64,000 nucleotides of DNA from Pseudomonadota bacterium (GTDB lineage: Bacteria; Myxococcota_A; UBA796; GCA-2862545): assembly GCA_023954855.1 (NCBI GenBank), contig JAGSGY010000024.1:1-64000 (forward strand), given 5' to 3'. The position numbers and the translations under genes were made by a program. Below are positions 55,181 through 63,633 of this stretch, piece by piece (position 1 is the stretch's first letter; every line of letters begins with the position of its first letter). The notes beneath the pieces were generated by a model that was given only the letters and a program-made list of their open reading frames with translations, did no database searches and was not told the DNA's origin.

Positions 55181-56502
55181 TCCCCAGCCAGTTCGAAGCC
55201 CTGGTCGCCGCGATTCCGAGCCTGCTTCCCGAGGGCATGGGCTTCACCGCCTATGGCGCTGGCGAAGAGAGCGACTTCGTGCGCTTCAACCACGCCAAGG
55301 TCCGGCAGTCCGGCTCGGTCAGCCAAGGTGCACTCACCCTGCGCGTCATCGACGGACGCCGCCACGCCACCACCGAGCTCGGCCTCTCGGCAGACCTCGA
55401 GATCGACCAGCAGCGGCTCGCCTCCGCGATTGGCCGCCTGCTCGAGACCGTCGCCTGCGTACCCGAAGACCCGCACCTGCTGCTCTCGGAGACGGTCGAG
55501 AACACCCACCAGAGCGACCCCACCCCCGCACCCGATGCCTTCGCGATCACGAACAGCATCTGCGCGGCGGCCGAGGGCACGGACTTCGTCGGCATCTACG
55601 CTGGAGGCCGCCAGTGGCGCGCCTTTGCAAACCACCTCGGCCAGCGCAACTGGTTCGATTCGACCAGCTTCCTGCTCGACTACAGCCTGGTCCACAGCAA
55701 GGACAAGGCGGTCAAGACGAGCATTGGCGGCAAGCAGTGGAGCGACGCACAGCTCGCCGCGTCCATCGCCCAGGCCAAGGTGCAGCTCGAGGCTCTCGAC
55801 AGGCCTTCACGCACCATTCCGCCGGGCAGCTACCGCGCCTACCTGACGCCCGCAGCGGTCGCGGAGATCTTCGAGCTCGTCGGCTACGGCGGCTTCTCGG
55901 CCCAAGCGCAGCAGCTGAAGGTCAGCATGCTTCACCGCTTGGCGGCCGGAGAGGCCAGCTTGAGCGCGGCCATCTCGGTCACCGAGCAGACCGACCGAGG
56001 CCTCGGACCCCAGTTCACCCCCGACGGCTTCATCAAGCCCGGAGCGGTGCCCCTGATTGCCGAGGGTGCCTCTGCGAGCGGCCTGATCTCACCCCGCAGC
56101 GCGGTGGAGTTCGGTCTCGAGCACAATGGTTCGGACGCAAGCGAGTTCCCGCGTGCACTGTCCATGAGCGGCGGCGACCTCGACGCGACCGAAGCCCTCG
56201 AGCGACTCGGCACGGGCGTGTGGGTCAGCAACCTCTGGTACCTGAACCACTCGGACAAGAACGCAGCCCGCTTCACCGGCATGACCCGCTTCGCGACCTT
56301 CTGGGTCGAGGACGGCAAGCTCGTCGCGCCGCTCGACGTGATGCGCTTCGACGCGACGCTCTACGACCTGTTTGGCGATGACCTCGAGGCACTCACCGCG
56401 ACCACCGAGCTGATGCCGAGTGCGTCGACCTACGAGTCGCGCAGCACCGACTTCATCGAAGTACCCGGAGCGCTGGTGAAGGCGCTGCCCTTTACGCTGT
56501 AA
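55177..56502 (+). CDS. tldE: TldE/PmbA-family protein
   Basis: The 441-residue protein starts at the ATG overlapping the tldD stop. It aligns with the PmbA/TldE layout: an N-terminal domain with VRQSGSVSQGALTLRVIDG, middle strands and a barrel C-terminal half (GFSAQAQQLKVSMLHRLAAGE, LSMSGGDLDATEALERLG, YLNHSDKNAARFTGM). It lacks the HExxxH zinc motif, as is usual for TldE, which is the non-catalytic or regulatory partner in the heterodimer. The convergent propeller gene starts 8 bases after its stop. Confidence 0.91.
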   Translation: MIPSQFEALVAAIPSLLPEGMGFTAYGAGEESDFVRFNHAKVRQSGSVSQGALTLRVIDGRRHATTELGLSADLEIDQQRLASAIGRLLETVACVPEDPHLLLSETVENTHQSDPTPAPDAFAITNSICAAAEGTDFVGIYAGGRQWRAFANHLGQRNWFDSTSFLLDYSLVHSKDKAVKTSIGGKQWSDAQLAASIAQAKVQLEALDRPSRTIPPGSYRAYLTPAAVAEIFELVGYGGFSAQAQQLKVSMLHRLAAGEASLSAAISVTEQTDRGLGPQFTPDGFIKPGAVPLIAEGASASGLISPRSAVEFGLEHNGSDASEFPRALSMSGGDLDATEALERLGTGVWVSNLWYLNHSDKNAARFTGMTRFATFWVEDGKLVAPLDVMRFDATLYDLFGDDLEALTATTELMPSASTYESRSTDFIEVPGALVKALPFTL

Positions 56503-56509
56503 GCGTCCC

Positions 56510-58099
56510 TCAGCCTGGCCATCCAAGCAGCTCGGCTTCCGAGCGGTAGACCTCGCTGTGGATCACCTCACTCGAGCCAAGGTCGACAATCTCGATGCCG
56601 ATTTGATCGCTATCGTCCACCCACTGAGTAACAACCAAAGCCGGCTTATTAACGAAGTTGTCGCCGTCTCCATACGCCAGATCCGCGTCCACGAAGAAGA
56701 ACTGGGTTGAAAACCCACTCAGTGAGCCGCCGCCAAACGTGAGCACTGTCCGCCGCTCCACACGGTCGAGAACATAGCCGTCCCCCACCCGCTGGGCGAT
56801 CCAATCGGGAATGGCGGTCGTCGGACCGCGCGCCGGAATCGAAGTGGTTCCGAACGCATAGTTCTCATCGTAGTCGGTCGACACCCACTCGACGGCGCCC
56901 GTTCGCCAGCCCACCCACGGAAGGAACGGCATCGACACACCGAGGTCCACCGCCGAGCCATCCGCAGTCTTCACGATCTGACGCTTGGAGGGGCTGGGTT
57001 CAAAGTCCCCGAGCGCGACCACCCGCGAGCCATCCGGCGACGGCATGGGGCCCGAGTAGCTTCCCAGACGGGTTCCCACGCCGGAAGCCATGTCGATCGC
57101 ATAGAGAACGTCCTTGTTGATGTCGTTGTCCCAAGCCACGACAAAGCCCTTGCTTCCATCTGCTGAGAAGACCCACGTGCCGTTCGCAAACGCACCCGTC
57201 ATTGCCGTCGAGGTGCCGTCGAAGCCGACCACATGGCAGACATCCGCGTAAGTGCAGGCGACCACCTTGTCAGCGGGACCCGCTGTCGTGACGTCTGCTT
57301 GGACCACATCGCTCGCGTTGCTTCCGTCGATGTCGGCCGCCTTCATCTGTTGGCCCTCGAACCACAACAAGCGCGCGCCATTAGGCGACAGCGCGGGAGA
57401 CCCAGCCGAGGAAGAGCTGCCACCGACGGTGTGCACCGCCCCGGTGGCTGTCATCACACGAAGGCTGTCTCCGGAGGCCGGCCGGAACACCACTGCCGAG
57501 CCGTCCGCGGCCCAGTTCACCATCCACGGGTCCCCGGTCCAGGTCGCAGACGCGAGTGTCGTCGCCGTCGCCGGATCGTAGAGAATGCCGCCCGTGTCGT
57601 CGGCGAGGAAGATCGAGTGTCCGCTCGGTGCCCAGGCGCTATTCAGCCCGGACGCGACCGGCGAGACCGCCGCACTCGATCCGTCGACCGGCGCCACATG
57701 CCAAGACGAAGAGGCTGTCGGCCACAACCGCACGAACTTTCCATCTGCAGAGCTCGAGGGCTTGCGCTGGTACTCACCACTGGCGAAGCCCATGATGTCG
57801 CCATCGTAGATCTTGCGCGCTGACGTGAGGTCGGCCCCGGACGACGTGAGGGGAGCGGTCCAGAGCACCGCCGCATCGGCCTCGAGGCCCGAGACCACGT
57901 TTCGTCCGACGGCATAGACCACCGAGGCCTGAATCTCGCTGCTTCCGGTATCGCCGGTGTCGCTGGTATCGCTGGTATCACCGGTGTCACCGGTGTCTGA
58001 AGTCCCAGTATCGGTACCGCTGTCGGTCGAGCTGTCGTCATCTGCGGATGACCCGGTACAGCCAATCGTCACGAGAAGGGCGAGAGAAAACAAGCGCAT
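56510..58099 (-). CDS. Lipoprotein with DTG-rich tether and TolB/WD-type beta-propeller
   Basis: The 529-residue protein begins MRLFSLALLVTIGC (Cys14), followed by a Ser/Thr/Asp/Gly linker (residues ~19-54). Six-plus blades follow with patterns such as VVSGLEADAAVLWTAPL, SAWAPSGHSIFLADDTGG, NWAADGSAVVFRP, SPALSPNGARLLWFEGQQ and GPMPSPDGSRVVALGDFE, typical of TolB or WD40-like propellers. A Trp-rich insert is present near residue 400. No catalytic site. It ends close to tldE (7 bases between stop codons). Probably a ligand-binding surface protein. Confidence 0.86.
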   Translation of the reverse strand: MRLFSLALLVTIGCTGSSADDDSSTDSGTDTGTSDTGDTGDTSDTSDTGDTGSSEIQASVVYAVGRNVVSGLEADAAVLWTAPLTSSGADLTSARKIYDGDIMGFASGEYQRKPSSSADGKFVRLWPTASSSWHVAPVDGSSAAVSPVASGLNSAWAPSGHSIFLADDTGGILYDPATATTLASATWTGDPWMVNWAADGSAVVFRPASGDSLRVMTATGAVHTVGGSSSSAGSPALSPNGARLLWFEGQQMKAADIDGSNASDVVQADVTTAGPADKVVACTYADVCHVVGFDGTSTAMTGAFANGTWVFSADGSKGFVVAWDNDINKDVLYAIDMASGVGTRLGSYSGPMPSPDGSRVVALGDFEPSPSKRQIVKTADGSAVDLGVSMPFLPWVGWRTGAVEWVSTDYDENYAFGTTSIPARGPTTAIPDWIAQRVGDGYVLDRVERRTVLTFGGGSLSGFSTQFFFVDADLAYGDGDNFVNKPALVVTQWVDDSDQIGIEIVDLGSSEVIHSEVYRSEAELLGWPG

Positions 58100-58165
58100 A
58101 GGGCAACCTCCGAAAGTCCAGCTTGGAGGTGTCGACGCGCCGTGTCAACCACGCCATCGGCCGGG

Positions 58166-59677
58166 TTAGCCCACCCAGCGGTACCTGCGCTCACCGTCTT
58201 CCTCAACGGTGTCGAGCGCAAACTCGCGCTCCGGCTCGGCGATGCTCCCGGCGAGCTGACCTCGGTGAAGCTGCTCGTAGATGGCCCCCGAGATCGACAC
58301 CCGCTCGCGCAGGCGCTCGAACAGCCCGACGGATCCGACGACGTCACGCCAACCTGGCTGAACCTCGCCCTCGAAGACCTTGGCCTTCGCGCCGCTTCCG
58401 TATGCACAGAAGCCAATCCGAGCACCGCTCAGATCGGTGCCCTCTTCGAGGTCGGACTCGAGTGTCGACAGCAGCGCCAGGAAGATCGACCCGGTGTACT
58501 GATTGCCGACCAGACTCGACGCACGCTCCCCACGCTCGAGACGGGACTTCGCGAAGGCACGGTAGGCCTGGCTCTTTGAGAGTGCGCGCCGGTAGGCCTC
58601 TTCTTGGGCTTCGAACGCGGCTGCCGTATGATCGGTGGGCGCCGGGCCAATCTCGGCCTCGACGTCACTCCACGAGTCGAGCGCCGATCGGTCAACCCGG
58701 AACAAGTCCGGGAACATGCGCTTGCCCTGGTAGGCGTACGGCAGGTGCACCACGATGCGCCGCCACTGCTCGGTGAGCACCGGGTCGGCGGACGGATCGA
58801 GTCGACCGGTGGTGATGGCACGTTCACGGAACTGCCCAAAGGCCGAGCGCACCGCCCGCACGTAGCAGCGGTTCGAGAGCGGACCGTCGAAGACCGGCGT
58901 GTCGCGGTGCACGCTGACCGACGAACCTTGGTCGTGGAACAGCTCGGAGTCGGACAGCTCGGAGTCTGGCAAGGCCGCGACCATGCGCGAGACCAAGTCC
59001 TCGGGAAGCTCCGCGCCGACGGATTCTGCAAGGCGAAGCACGTCCGCGAACAGCCTGTCTGCCGCCATCTTTCGCCGCGGCTTGAAGAAGTCGTGGACCG
59101 GCGTCGTGCACACCCCCCAGAGGTCGTCGATGGCGAGCAGCCGTGGGTTGTGGCGCACGAGCAGCGCACCACCGCCGGCCCCCTGCGTGTACTCACCGGT
59201 GCTGCCGCGGTCGTAGCGCGCGCTGTCTGCGTACACGACGATGCCGACCCGCTCGCTGTCGCCACGCACCCAGTCCAGGGTGTTGTGCAGCGCATCGACC
59301 GCGCCGATGCAGGCAAACGTGAGGTCGACGACGTCGCAGTGGGCGAAGCAGTCGTCTCCGTACACGGGAGCGAAGCGCTCGATCAGCATCTCGAGGATGT
59401 AGGTCGCGGTGGGCTTGGCACCGTCGAGCGCGCTCTCGGTGCCGAGGTAGATGCGACCGATGCTGCGGGGGTCGAGCTCGTTGCGCTCGATCAGCCTCGA
59501 GACGGCATTCGCCCCCATCGTAGCGGGGTCCTCGTGCACATCGGGCATCGCCATCGCGTGAAGGCCGAGGCCTCCACGGAGCTTGCCGGCGTCGAGTCCA
59601 CGGAGCGCCGCGAACTCGGCCATGTCGAGCACGAGGCGGGGGATGTGGACTGCAATGTCGTCGATACCTACGGACAC
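58166..59677 (-). CDS. mvaS: Hydroxymethylglutaryl-CoA synthase
   Basis: The GTG at 59677 has GAGG five bases upstream and gives MSVGIDDIAVHIPRLVLD (503 residues). The catalytic Cys123 lies in DLTFACIGAVDAL; the acid Glu81 in GTESALDGAKP; other conserved blocks are GSTGEYTQGAGGGALLV, VHDFFKP and FCAYGSGAKAKVFEG. The enzyme condenses acetyl-CoA and acetoacetyl-CoA to HMG-CoA, the second step of the mevalonate pathway to isoprenoids. No other mevalonate gene is in the window. It is somewhat longer than bacterial mvaS (about 390), closer to the longer myxobacterial and eukaryotic types. Confidence 0.93.
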   Translation of the reverse strand: MSVGIDDIAVHIPRLVLDMAEFAALRGLDAGKLRGGLGLHAMAMPDVHEDPATMGANAVSRLIERNELDPRSIGRIYLGTESALDGAKPTATYILEMLIERFAPVYGDDCFAHCDVVDLTFACIGAVDALHNTLDWVRGDSERVGIVVYADSARYDRGSTGEYTQGAGGGALLVRHNPRLLAIDDLWGVCTTPVHDFFKPRRKMAADRLFADVLRLAESVGAELPEDLVSRMVAALPDSELSDSELFHDQGSSVSVHRDTPVFDGPLSNRCYVRAVRSAFGQFRERAITTGRLDPSADPVLTEQWRRIVVHLPYAYQGKRMFPDLFRVDRSALDSWSDVEAEIGPAPTDHTAAAFEAQEEAYRRALSKSQAYRAFAKSRLERGERASSLVGNQYTGSIFLALLSTLESDLEEGTDLSGARIGFCAYGSGAKAKVFEGEVQPGWRDVVGSVGLFERLRERVSISGAIYEQLHRGQLAGSIAEPEREFALDTVEEDGERRYRWVG

Positions 59678-59760
59678 GATCACCTCGACCTGGAGCCTAG
59701 AATGAGGCCGGCTCACAAACTGAACCATGCTTCATTTTCTAGTCGACCGGTGTGCAGATC

Positions 59761-59770
59761 GTGTGCACAC
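59761..59770. promoter_or_regulatory. 10-base palindrome in the mvaS upstream region
   Basis: GTGTGCACAC is a perfect palindrome, and GTGTGCA is directly repeated 11 bases away, in the 126-base gap between mvaS and the FKBP gene. It sits about 84 bases upstream of the mvaS start, a plausible operator distance, but the short length makes it weak evidence. Confidence 0.25.
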
Positions 59771-59803
59771 ACTGTCGCAGGGACGAGGGGATCGACGAGA
59801 GTC

Positions 59804-60559
59804 CTAGGAGAAGCTGAACAGCTCGACGTCGAACACAAGCGTTCCGTACGGACGTCCGCCCTGGGGCGTGTTGCCGTAGGCGAGCTCACCGGGAATCCAG
59901 AAGCGCGTCTTCTGTCCCGTCACCATCAACTGCAGACCCTCGGTCCAGCCGGGAATCACGCGGTTGAGCGGGAAGCTGATCGTCTCGCCGCGCATCACGG
60001 AGCTGTCGAACATCTGGCCGTTGGTCATCCAGCCGGTGTAGTGCACGGTCACGGTGCTGCTGGCGGTCGGGTTGTCCGAGCCGGTGCCCTCGCTGAGCAC
60101 GCGGAAGGCGAGGCCCGAGGCGGTGACAGTGGCATCGGCGGGTGCGGCCGCGACGTCGGCAGGGACATCGGGGGTCTTCGGGCCGGCAACCATCGAGATC
60201 AGCTCGACATCAAAGACGAGCATGCCGTAGGGACGGCCGCCCTGGGGCACGTTTCCGTAGGCGAGGTCGCCGGGAATCCACAGGCGAGCGGTCTGTCCGG
60301 GGCAGATGTGCTGCAGGCCCTCGGTCCATCCGGCGATGACCTGGTTCAGGCCAAAGGTGGCAGGCTCGCCGCGCAGGATCGAGCTGTCGAACATGTCGCC
60401 GGTGGCGGCCGTCCAGCCGGTGTAGTGGACGGTGACCTTGTCGGTCGGACCGGGGCGGCTGTCGGTCGCCTCGCCGCTGAGGATCTTGAAAGCCAGGCCG
60501 GACTCGGTGACGGTGGCGTCGGCGGGCGCGGCTGCGACATCTTCGGGTGCTGGGATCAT
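59804..60559 (-). CDS. Tandem FKBP-type peptidyl-prolyl isomerase
   Basis: The 251-residue protein has two FKBP domains, at about 12-120 and 135-251. Each has the signature VTVHYTGW...MFDSS, an I(A/P)GWTEGLQ segment and the closing LAYGN...GRPYG-LVFDVEL. The two halves are close duplicates. GGAGAG precedes the ATG. There is no signal peptide or membrane segment, so it is predicted to be cytoplasmic; FKBPs catalyse proline isomerisation and can act as chaperones. Lone double-FKBP proteins without a domain for client binding are less common than single ones. Confidence 0.94.
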   Translation of the reverse strand: MIPAPEDVAAAPADATVTESGLAFKILSGEATDSRPGPTDKVTVHYTGWTAATGDMFDSSILRGEPATFGLNQVIAGWTEGLQHICPGQTARLWIPGDLAYGNVPQGGRPYGMLVFDVELISMVAGPKTPDVPADVAAAPADATVTASGLAFRVLSEGTGSDNPTASSTVTVHYTGWMTNGQMFDSSVMRGETISFPLNRVIPGWTEGLQLMVTGQKTRFWIPGELAYGNTPQGGRPYGTLVFDVELFSFS

Positions 60560-60645
60560 GCGTCTCTCCAGGTGGGCTGCCCCGGTATCCGTCCAGTGCG
60601 TACCTCACAACCCGTAGACCCCAAGGTGTGCATCAGGCCGTCGTC

Positions 60646-61683
60646 TCAGCTGAACAGCACGGCCATCGTCGCCATGCCGCACACACCCAGCCCGACCAGC
60701 GCCACCAGACCGAAGACAAGGCAGCCGATCAGCTCGCCGGTGGTCAGCTCCTCGTCCTCGTCCTCGTACTCGTACTCGGGGGAGCCGCCCTCGAGCACCG
60801 CGACAATGTCCTCGCTGTCGACGCCGACCTGCAGTCCCCAGCGGTAGGTCTTGCGTCCGGGATGGGGGTCGGTGCGACGCACGTCGCCGCTGGTGAGGTC
60901 CACGACGTTCGCGTCACCGTGCCCGACCGAGCAGGCCAGGTTGCGGCCGTCCGGGTGAAAGATGAGCTCGCCGACCTGCTCGGAGGCGTACTTCCACGCA
61001 CCCCGCGGCTGGCCGTCACCCCAGGACGTGATCGCCACCCAGTCGGAGTCGAGGCGAAACGCAATCAGTGGACCGGCAGCCACCACACCGCTGATCTTCC
61101 CGTCGCTCGCCTTCGCCACCGCCCGGCTGCTCGCCAGGTCCGGTCCGAGGCGGTGAATGACGTGCTGACCACTCGCGAACCAGCCACCCTCTGGGTGTGC
61201 GCAGAGCCCACTCAGCGTCTCGTCCAGGTCGTGCGACGCGATGATCGCGCCATCCTCGATGAGCGCCACCTGCCCGGTCTTGGTCGCCACAGCCACGCGC
61301 CCGTCGCCATCCACGGCGAGCAGCAAGGGCTTGTCGACAGACACAAACGAGCCGGCGCTCACACCCTTTCCGAGCTGAACGCCCTTGCTGACCACCATCG
61401 CCCAGTGGTCTTCGCCCCAGGCCACGAACGCCTTTGGGGTCTTGCCGAGAGCGCCCTCGTGAAGCCGCTTGCCCGACTTGCGGTCGAAGATCAGCAGCGA
61501 GCCCTTGGTCGTCACCGCGAGCAGATGCTTCTCGGCAAAGCGCACGAACCGAACCGGCTCGCCCACATCGTCTCGCCACACTCCCGCGTCGGATCGGCCG
61601 CCATAGACGAGGACCTCTTGGGCATCGGCGGTGGCGAGCAAGCTCGCATCAGAGCTGTAGGACAGGGTGCTTCGCTTGCTCAT
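60646..61683 (-). CDS. Propeller-like protein with C-terminal membrane anchor
   Basis: The start at 61683 is preceded by GGAAGA. The 345-residue product has no signal peptide and consists of blade-like repeats (SLLATADAQEVLVYGG, HLLAVTTKGSLLIFDRKSG, ELIFHPDGRNLACSVGHGD). An acidic stretch (EYEYEDEDEE) is followed by a C-terminal hydrophobic segment (LIGCLVFGLVALVGLGVCGM, residues ~320-340). This tail-anchored layout faces the cytoplasm. It overlaps the upstream membrane TPR gene by four bases, so the two are likely partners in a membrane complex. No enzyme motif. Confidence 0.8.
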   Translation of the reverse strand: MSKRSTLSYSSDASLLATADAQEVLVYGGRSDAGVWRDDVGEPVRFVRFAEKHLLAVTTKGSLLIFDRKSGKRLHEGALGKTPKAFVAWGEDHWAMVVSKGVQLGKGVSAGSFVSVDKPLLLAVDGDGRVAVATKTGQVALIEDGAIIASHDLDETLSGLCAHPEGGWFASGQHVIHRLGPDLASSRAVAKASDGKISGVVAAGPLIAFRLDSDWVAITSWGDGQPRGAWKYASEQVGELIFHPDGRNLACSVGHGDANVVDLTSGDVRRTDPHPGRKTYRWGLQVGVDSEDIVAVLEGGSPEYEYEDEDEELTTGELIGCLVFGLVALVGLGVCGMATMAVLFS

Positions 61684-63035
61684 TCTTCCTTCGGGTCGGA
61701 GGCGGACTGTACACCGAAGTCTGGCAGAGCCCGAAGCCGCTCCGCCGCCCGCTTGCCGACGCGCCCGCGAGGATCCATGTCGGCGCATTTCCGCCACCGC
61801 TCAGCCGCCTGCTCTGGCTCCCCCAGCGCCTCGAGCGTGAGGCCCAGGTGCCAGTGTGCGAGCGCTCGCGGGTGCAGTCCAAAGGACCCAAGGCGCTCAT
61901 CGACGCTCTGAAGAGTCCTCCTCGCCGCAGCCTCATCGCCCGACACGGCAAAGCCCCAGGCCCGCACGGCATCCAGGCTCACGCCGAGATCGGAGCCAAG
62001 GAGCTTCTGTTCCCAGCCACCCGAGAAGCACGCCAACGCCGACTCGGCACGCTCGACCCCTTCCAAGCCGTTGCCACGCTCAATGGCGAGCTCGGCAAGG
62101 GACCAAAGCACACCGGCTTCAGGGCCGAGTTCGAGGGCCTCGAGCAGCACCGCTTCGGCCTTCTCGTCGTCGCCTCGACGCCGATGAACGAGGGCCTGCA
62201 CACCGAGGAGCTGGGCGCGTCCCCGGCCCTTGTTCGCCGGAAGAAGGTGGCCGAGAAGCTCTTCGGTCTCGTCAAGTCGGTCGGCATCCACGAGGATGAA
62301 CGGCCTCAGGCCGATGCCGAACACGGCCCAGTCTGTGCGCGCGAGGGCCTTGTCGTAGTCCGCCTCCAACAGCGGGCGAAGCATCCATACGAACACCAGC
62401 CGAGGCCAGAGGGTCGCCTTGACGAAGAGCAGGCCACCGATCGCCAGCACGCCGGCGATCATCACGAACACATTGTCGGACCGCATCGTGACGAACAGGA
62501 TGGCGAAGAGGACCCCTACATTCAGCAGGGCTCCGAAGCTCGACACGAACAGCCGCCGACGCGACACCAGGTCGCTGCGGGCCATTCCGATCACCGCGAC
62601 CGAAAACGTGGCCACCGCGAGGGCAGCCACCGCGAGCCCCGCGTAGGTTCGATTCACGCCGGCACTTGCGGAAGGCACGAGCAACAGCACCGTGAGCACG
62701 ATCGACGGCAAGAGGGCGATGCCGTACGGCACCAGGCCGCGAACGCCATCCTCGCGGAAGTGAGCGAGCTTGTGACGACCCGCAGCAATGCGTCTCGAGT
62801 GCACTAGGCCAACAAAGCCAAAGCCCATCGCCGCCGGCACCGCCAGGCCCGCAAAGCGGGAGCCCCACTCCATCGCAGTCACCGACCCCGTCGACCCGCC
62901 ATAGAGCATCATTCCGACGCCCATGCCCGAGACGCCCACGAAGGTGACCGCACTGGACACGGCGGTGAAGATCAGGCTGCCTGCACGCAGGGCTCGCCGT
63001 TGACTTGCGACTCGCTCGACCTCTTCGAGATCCAC
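61680..63035 (-). CDS. Polytopic membrane protein with C-terminal TPR-like domain
   Basis: A GTG at 63035 is taken because GGAGG lies four bases upstream; a TTG at 63074 has no such site (451 residues). It begins MDLEEVERVASQRRALRAG. Hydrophobic segments at about 20-45, 55-75, 95-120, 130-155 and 165-205 suggest a five- or six-span membrane domain. From ~255 a soluble helical-repeat region follows (DRLDETEELLGHLLPANKGRGRA, LGVQALVHRRRGDDEKAEAVLLEALELG, LGLTLEALGEPEQAAERW) of TPR type. It is translationally coupled to the propeller gene (4-base overlap). The family was not recognised. Confidence 0.8.
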   Translation of the reverse strand: MDLEEVERVASQRRALRAGSLIFTAVSSAVTFVGVSGMGVGMMLYGGSTGSVTAMEWGSRFAGLAVPAAMGFGFVGLVHSRRIAAGRHKLAHFREDGVRGLVPYGIALLPSIVLTVLLLVPSASAGVNRTYAGLAVAALAVATFSVAVIGMARSDLVSRRRLFVSSFGALLNVGVLFAILFVTMRSDNVFVMIAGVLAIGGLLFVKATLWPRLVFVWMLRPLLEADYDKALARTDWAVFGIGLRPFILVDADRLDETEELLGHLLPANKGRGRAQLLGVQALVHRRRGDDEKAEAVLLEALELGPEAGVLWSLAELAIERGNGLEGVERAESALACFSGGWEQKLLGSDLGVSLDAVRAWGFAVSGDEAAARRTLQSVDERLGSFGLHPRALAHWHLGLTLEALGEPEQAAERWRKCADMDPRGRVGKRAAERLRALPDFGVQSASDPKEE

Positions 63036-63133
63036 ACGCCCTCCGACGCCAGACTGCCACAGCGGCCGCGGCAAACGCTTGCAAGCCAGACACCGAAGCA
63101 GCGACAGTCATGCCCCCAACTCGTGAGGCCGAC

Positions 63134-63595
63134 ATGGGAATGAGTCTGTTCGTGGAGCGCTGCCCCAACATCGGCGAGGTTCTCGCCCATCCCGATGCCG
63201 ATCCCGAGATCGAGGTCGGCACCACGGCGGACCTGCACAAGGCCTGGCAGGCCATCCACTTCTTGCTGTGCGGAGAGGCGTGGTCGGGATCAGGACCCGC
63301 GGCGTTCTTGCTCGCCGGCGGCACCGAAGTCGGCGAGGACATGGGCTATGGGCCGGTCCGCGCACTCAGCAGTGCTGACACCCAGGCCGCAGCCGGAGTT
63401 CTCGAGGACGTGGACGCCGAGACGCTCGTCTCCCGCTGGGACCGCCGTGCCATCGCCAGCGCCCAGCTCTACGCGATCGATGCCAACGCAGAAGACGAGG
63501 AGAAGGCATCCATCGCGCACTTCTATGCGCCGATGCGGACCCTGGTGCTCGATGCCGCTGCCGCCGGCGAGGGCGTGCTGATCTACATGCTCTAG
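63134..63595 (+). CDS. DUF1877 (YfbM-like) family protein
   Basis: The start at 63134 has GAGG five bases upstream and gives MGMSLFVERCPNIGEVLAHP (153 residues), the usual beginning of this family. The fold marks are TTADLHKAWQAIHFLLCGE, AFLLAGGTEVGEDMGYGPVRALS, and VSRWDRRAIASAQLYAIDANAED. YfbM of E. coli has a solved structure but an unknown function. No signal peptide. An upstream ATG at 63110 is less probable. The gene is divergent from the membrane TPR gene. Confidence 0.8.
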   Translation: MGMSLFVERCPNIGEVLAHPDADPEIEVGTTADLHKAWQAIHFLLCGEAWSGSGPAAFLLAGGTEVGEDMGYGPVRALSSADTQAAAGVLEDVDAETLVSRWDRRAIASAQLYAIDANAEDEEKASIAHFYAPMRTLVLDAAAAGEGVLIYML

Positions 63596-63633
63596 GTGGT
63601 GCGACGGCGAAGCGAGCAAAACCTGCCGCGGGC

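Noticed and set aside
58604-60847. Very long plus-strand frame (747 codons) across mvaS and the FKBP gene
   Set aside because: It is antisense to two well-supported genes, spans their gap, and its composition (Arg/His/Val-rich) is typical of reverse-strand GC-rich shadows.
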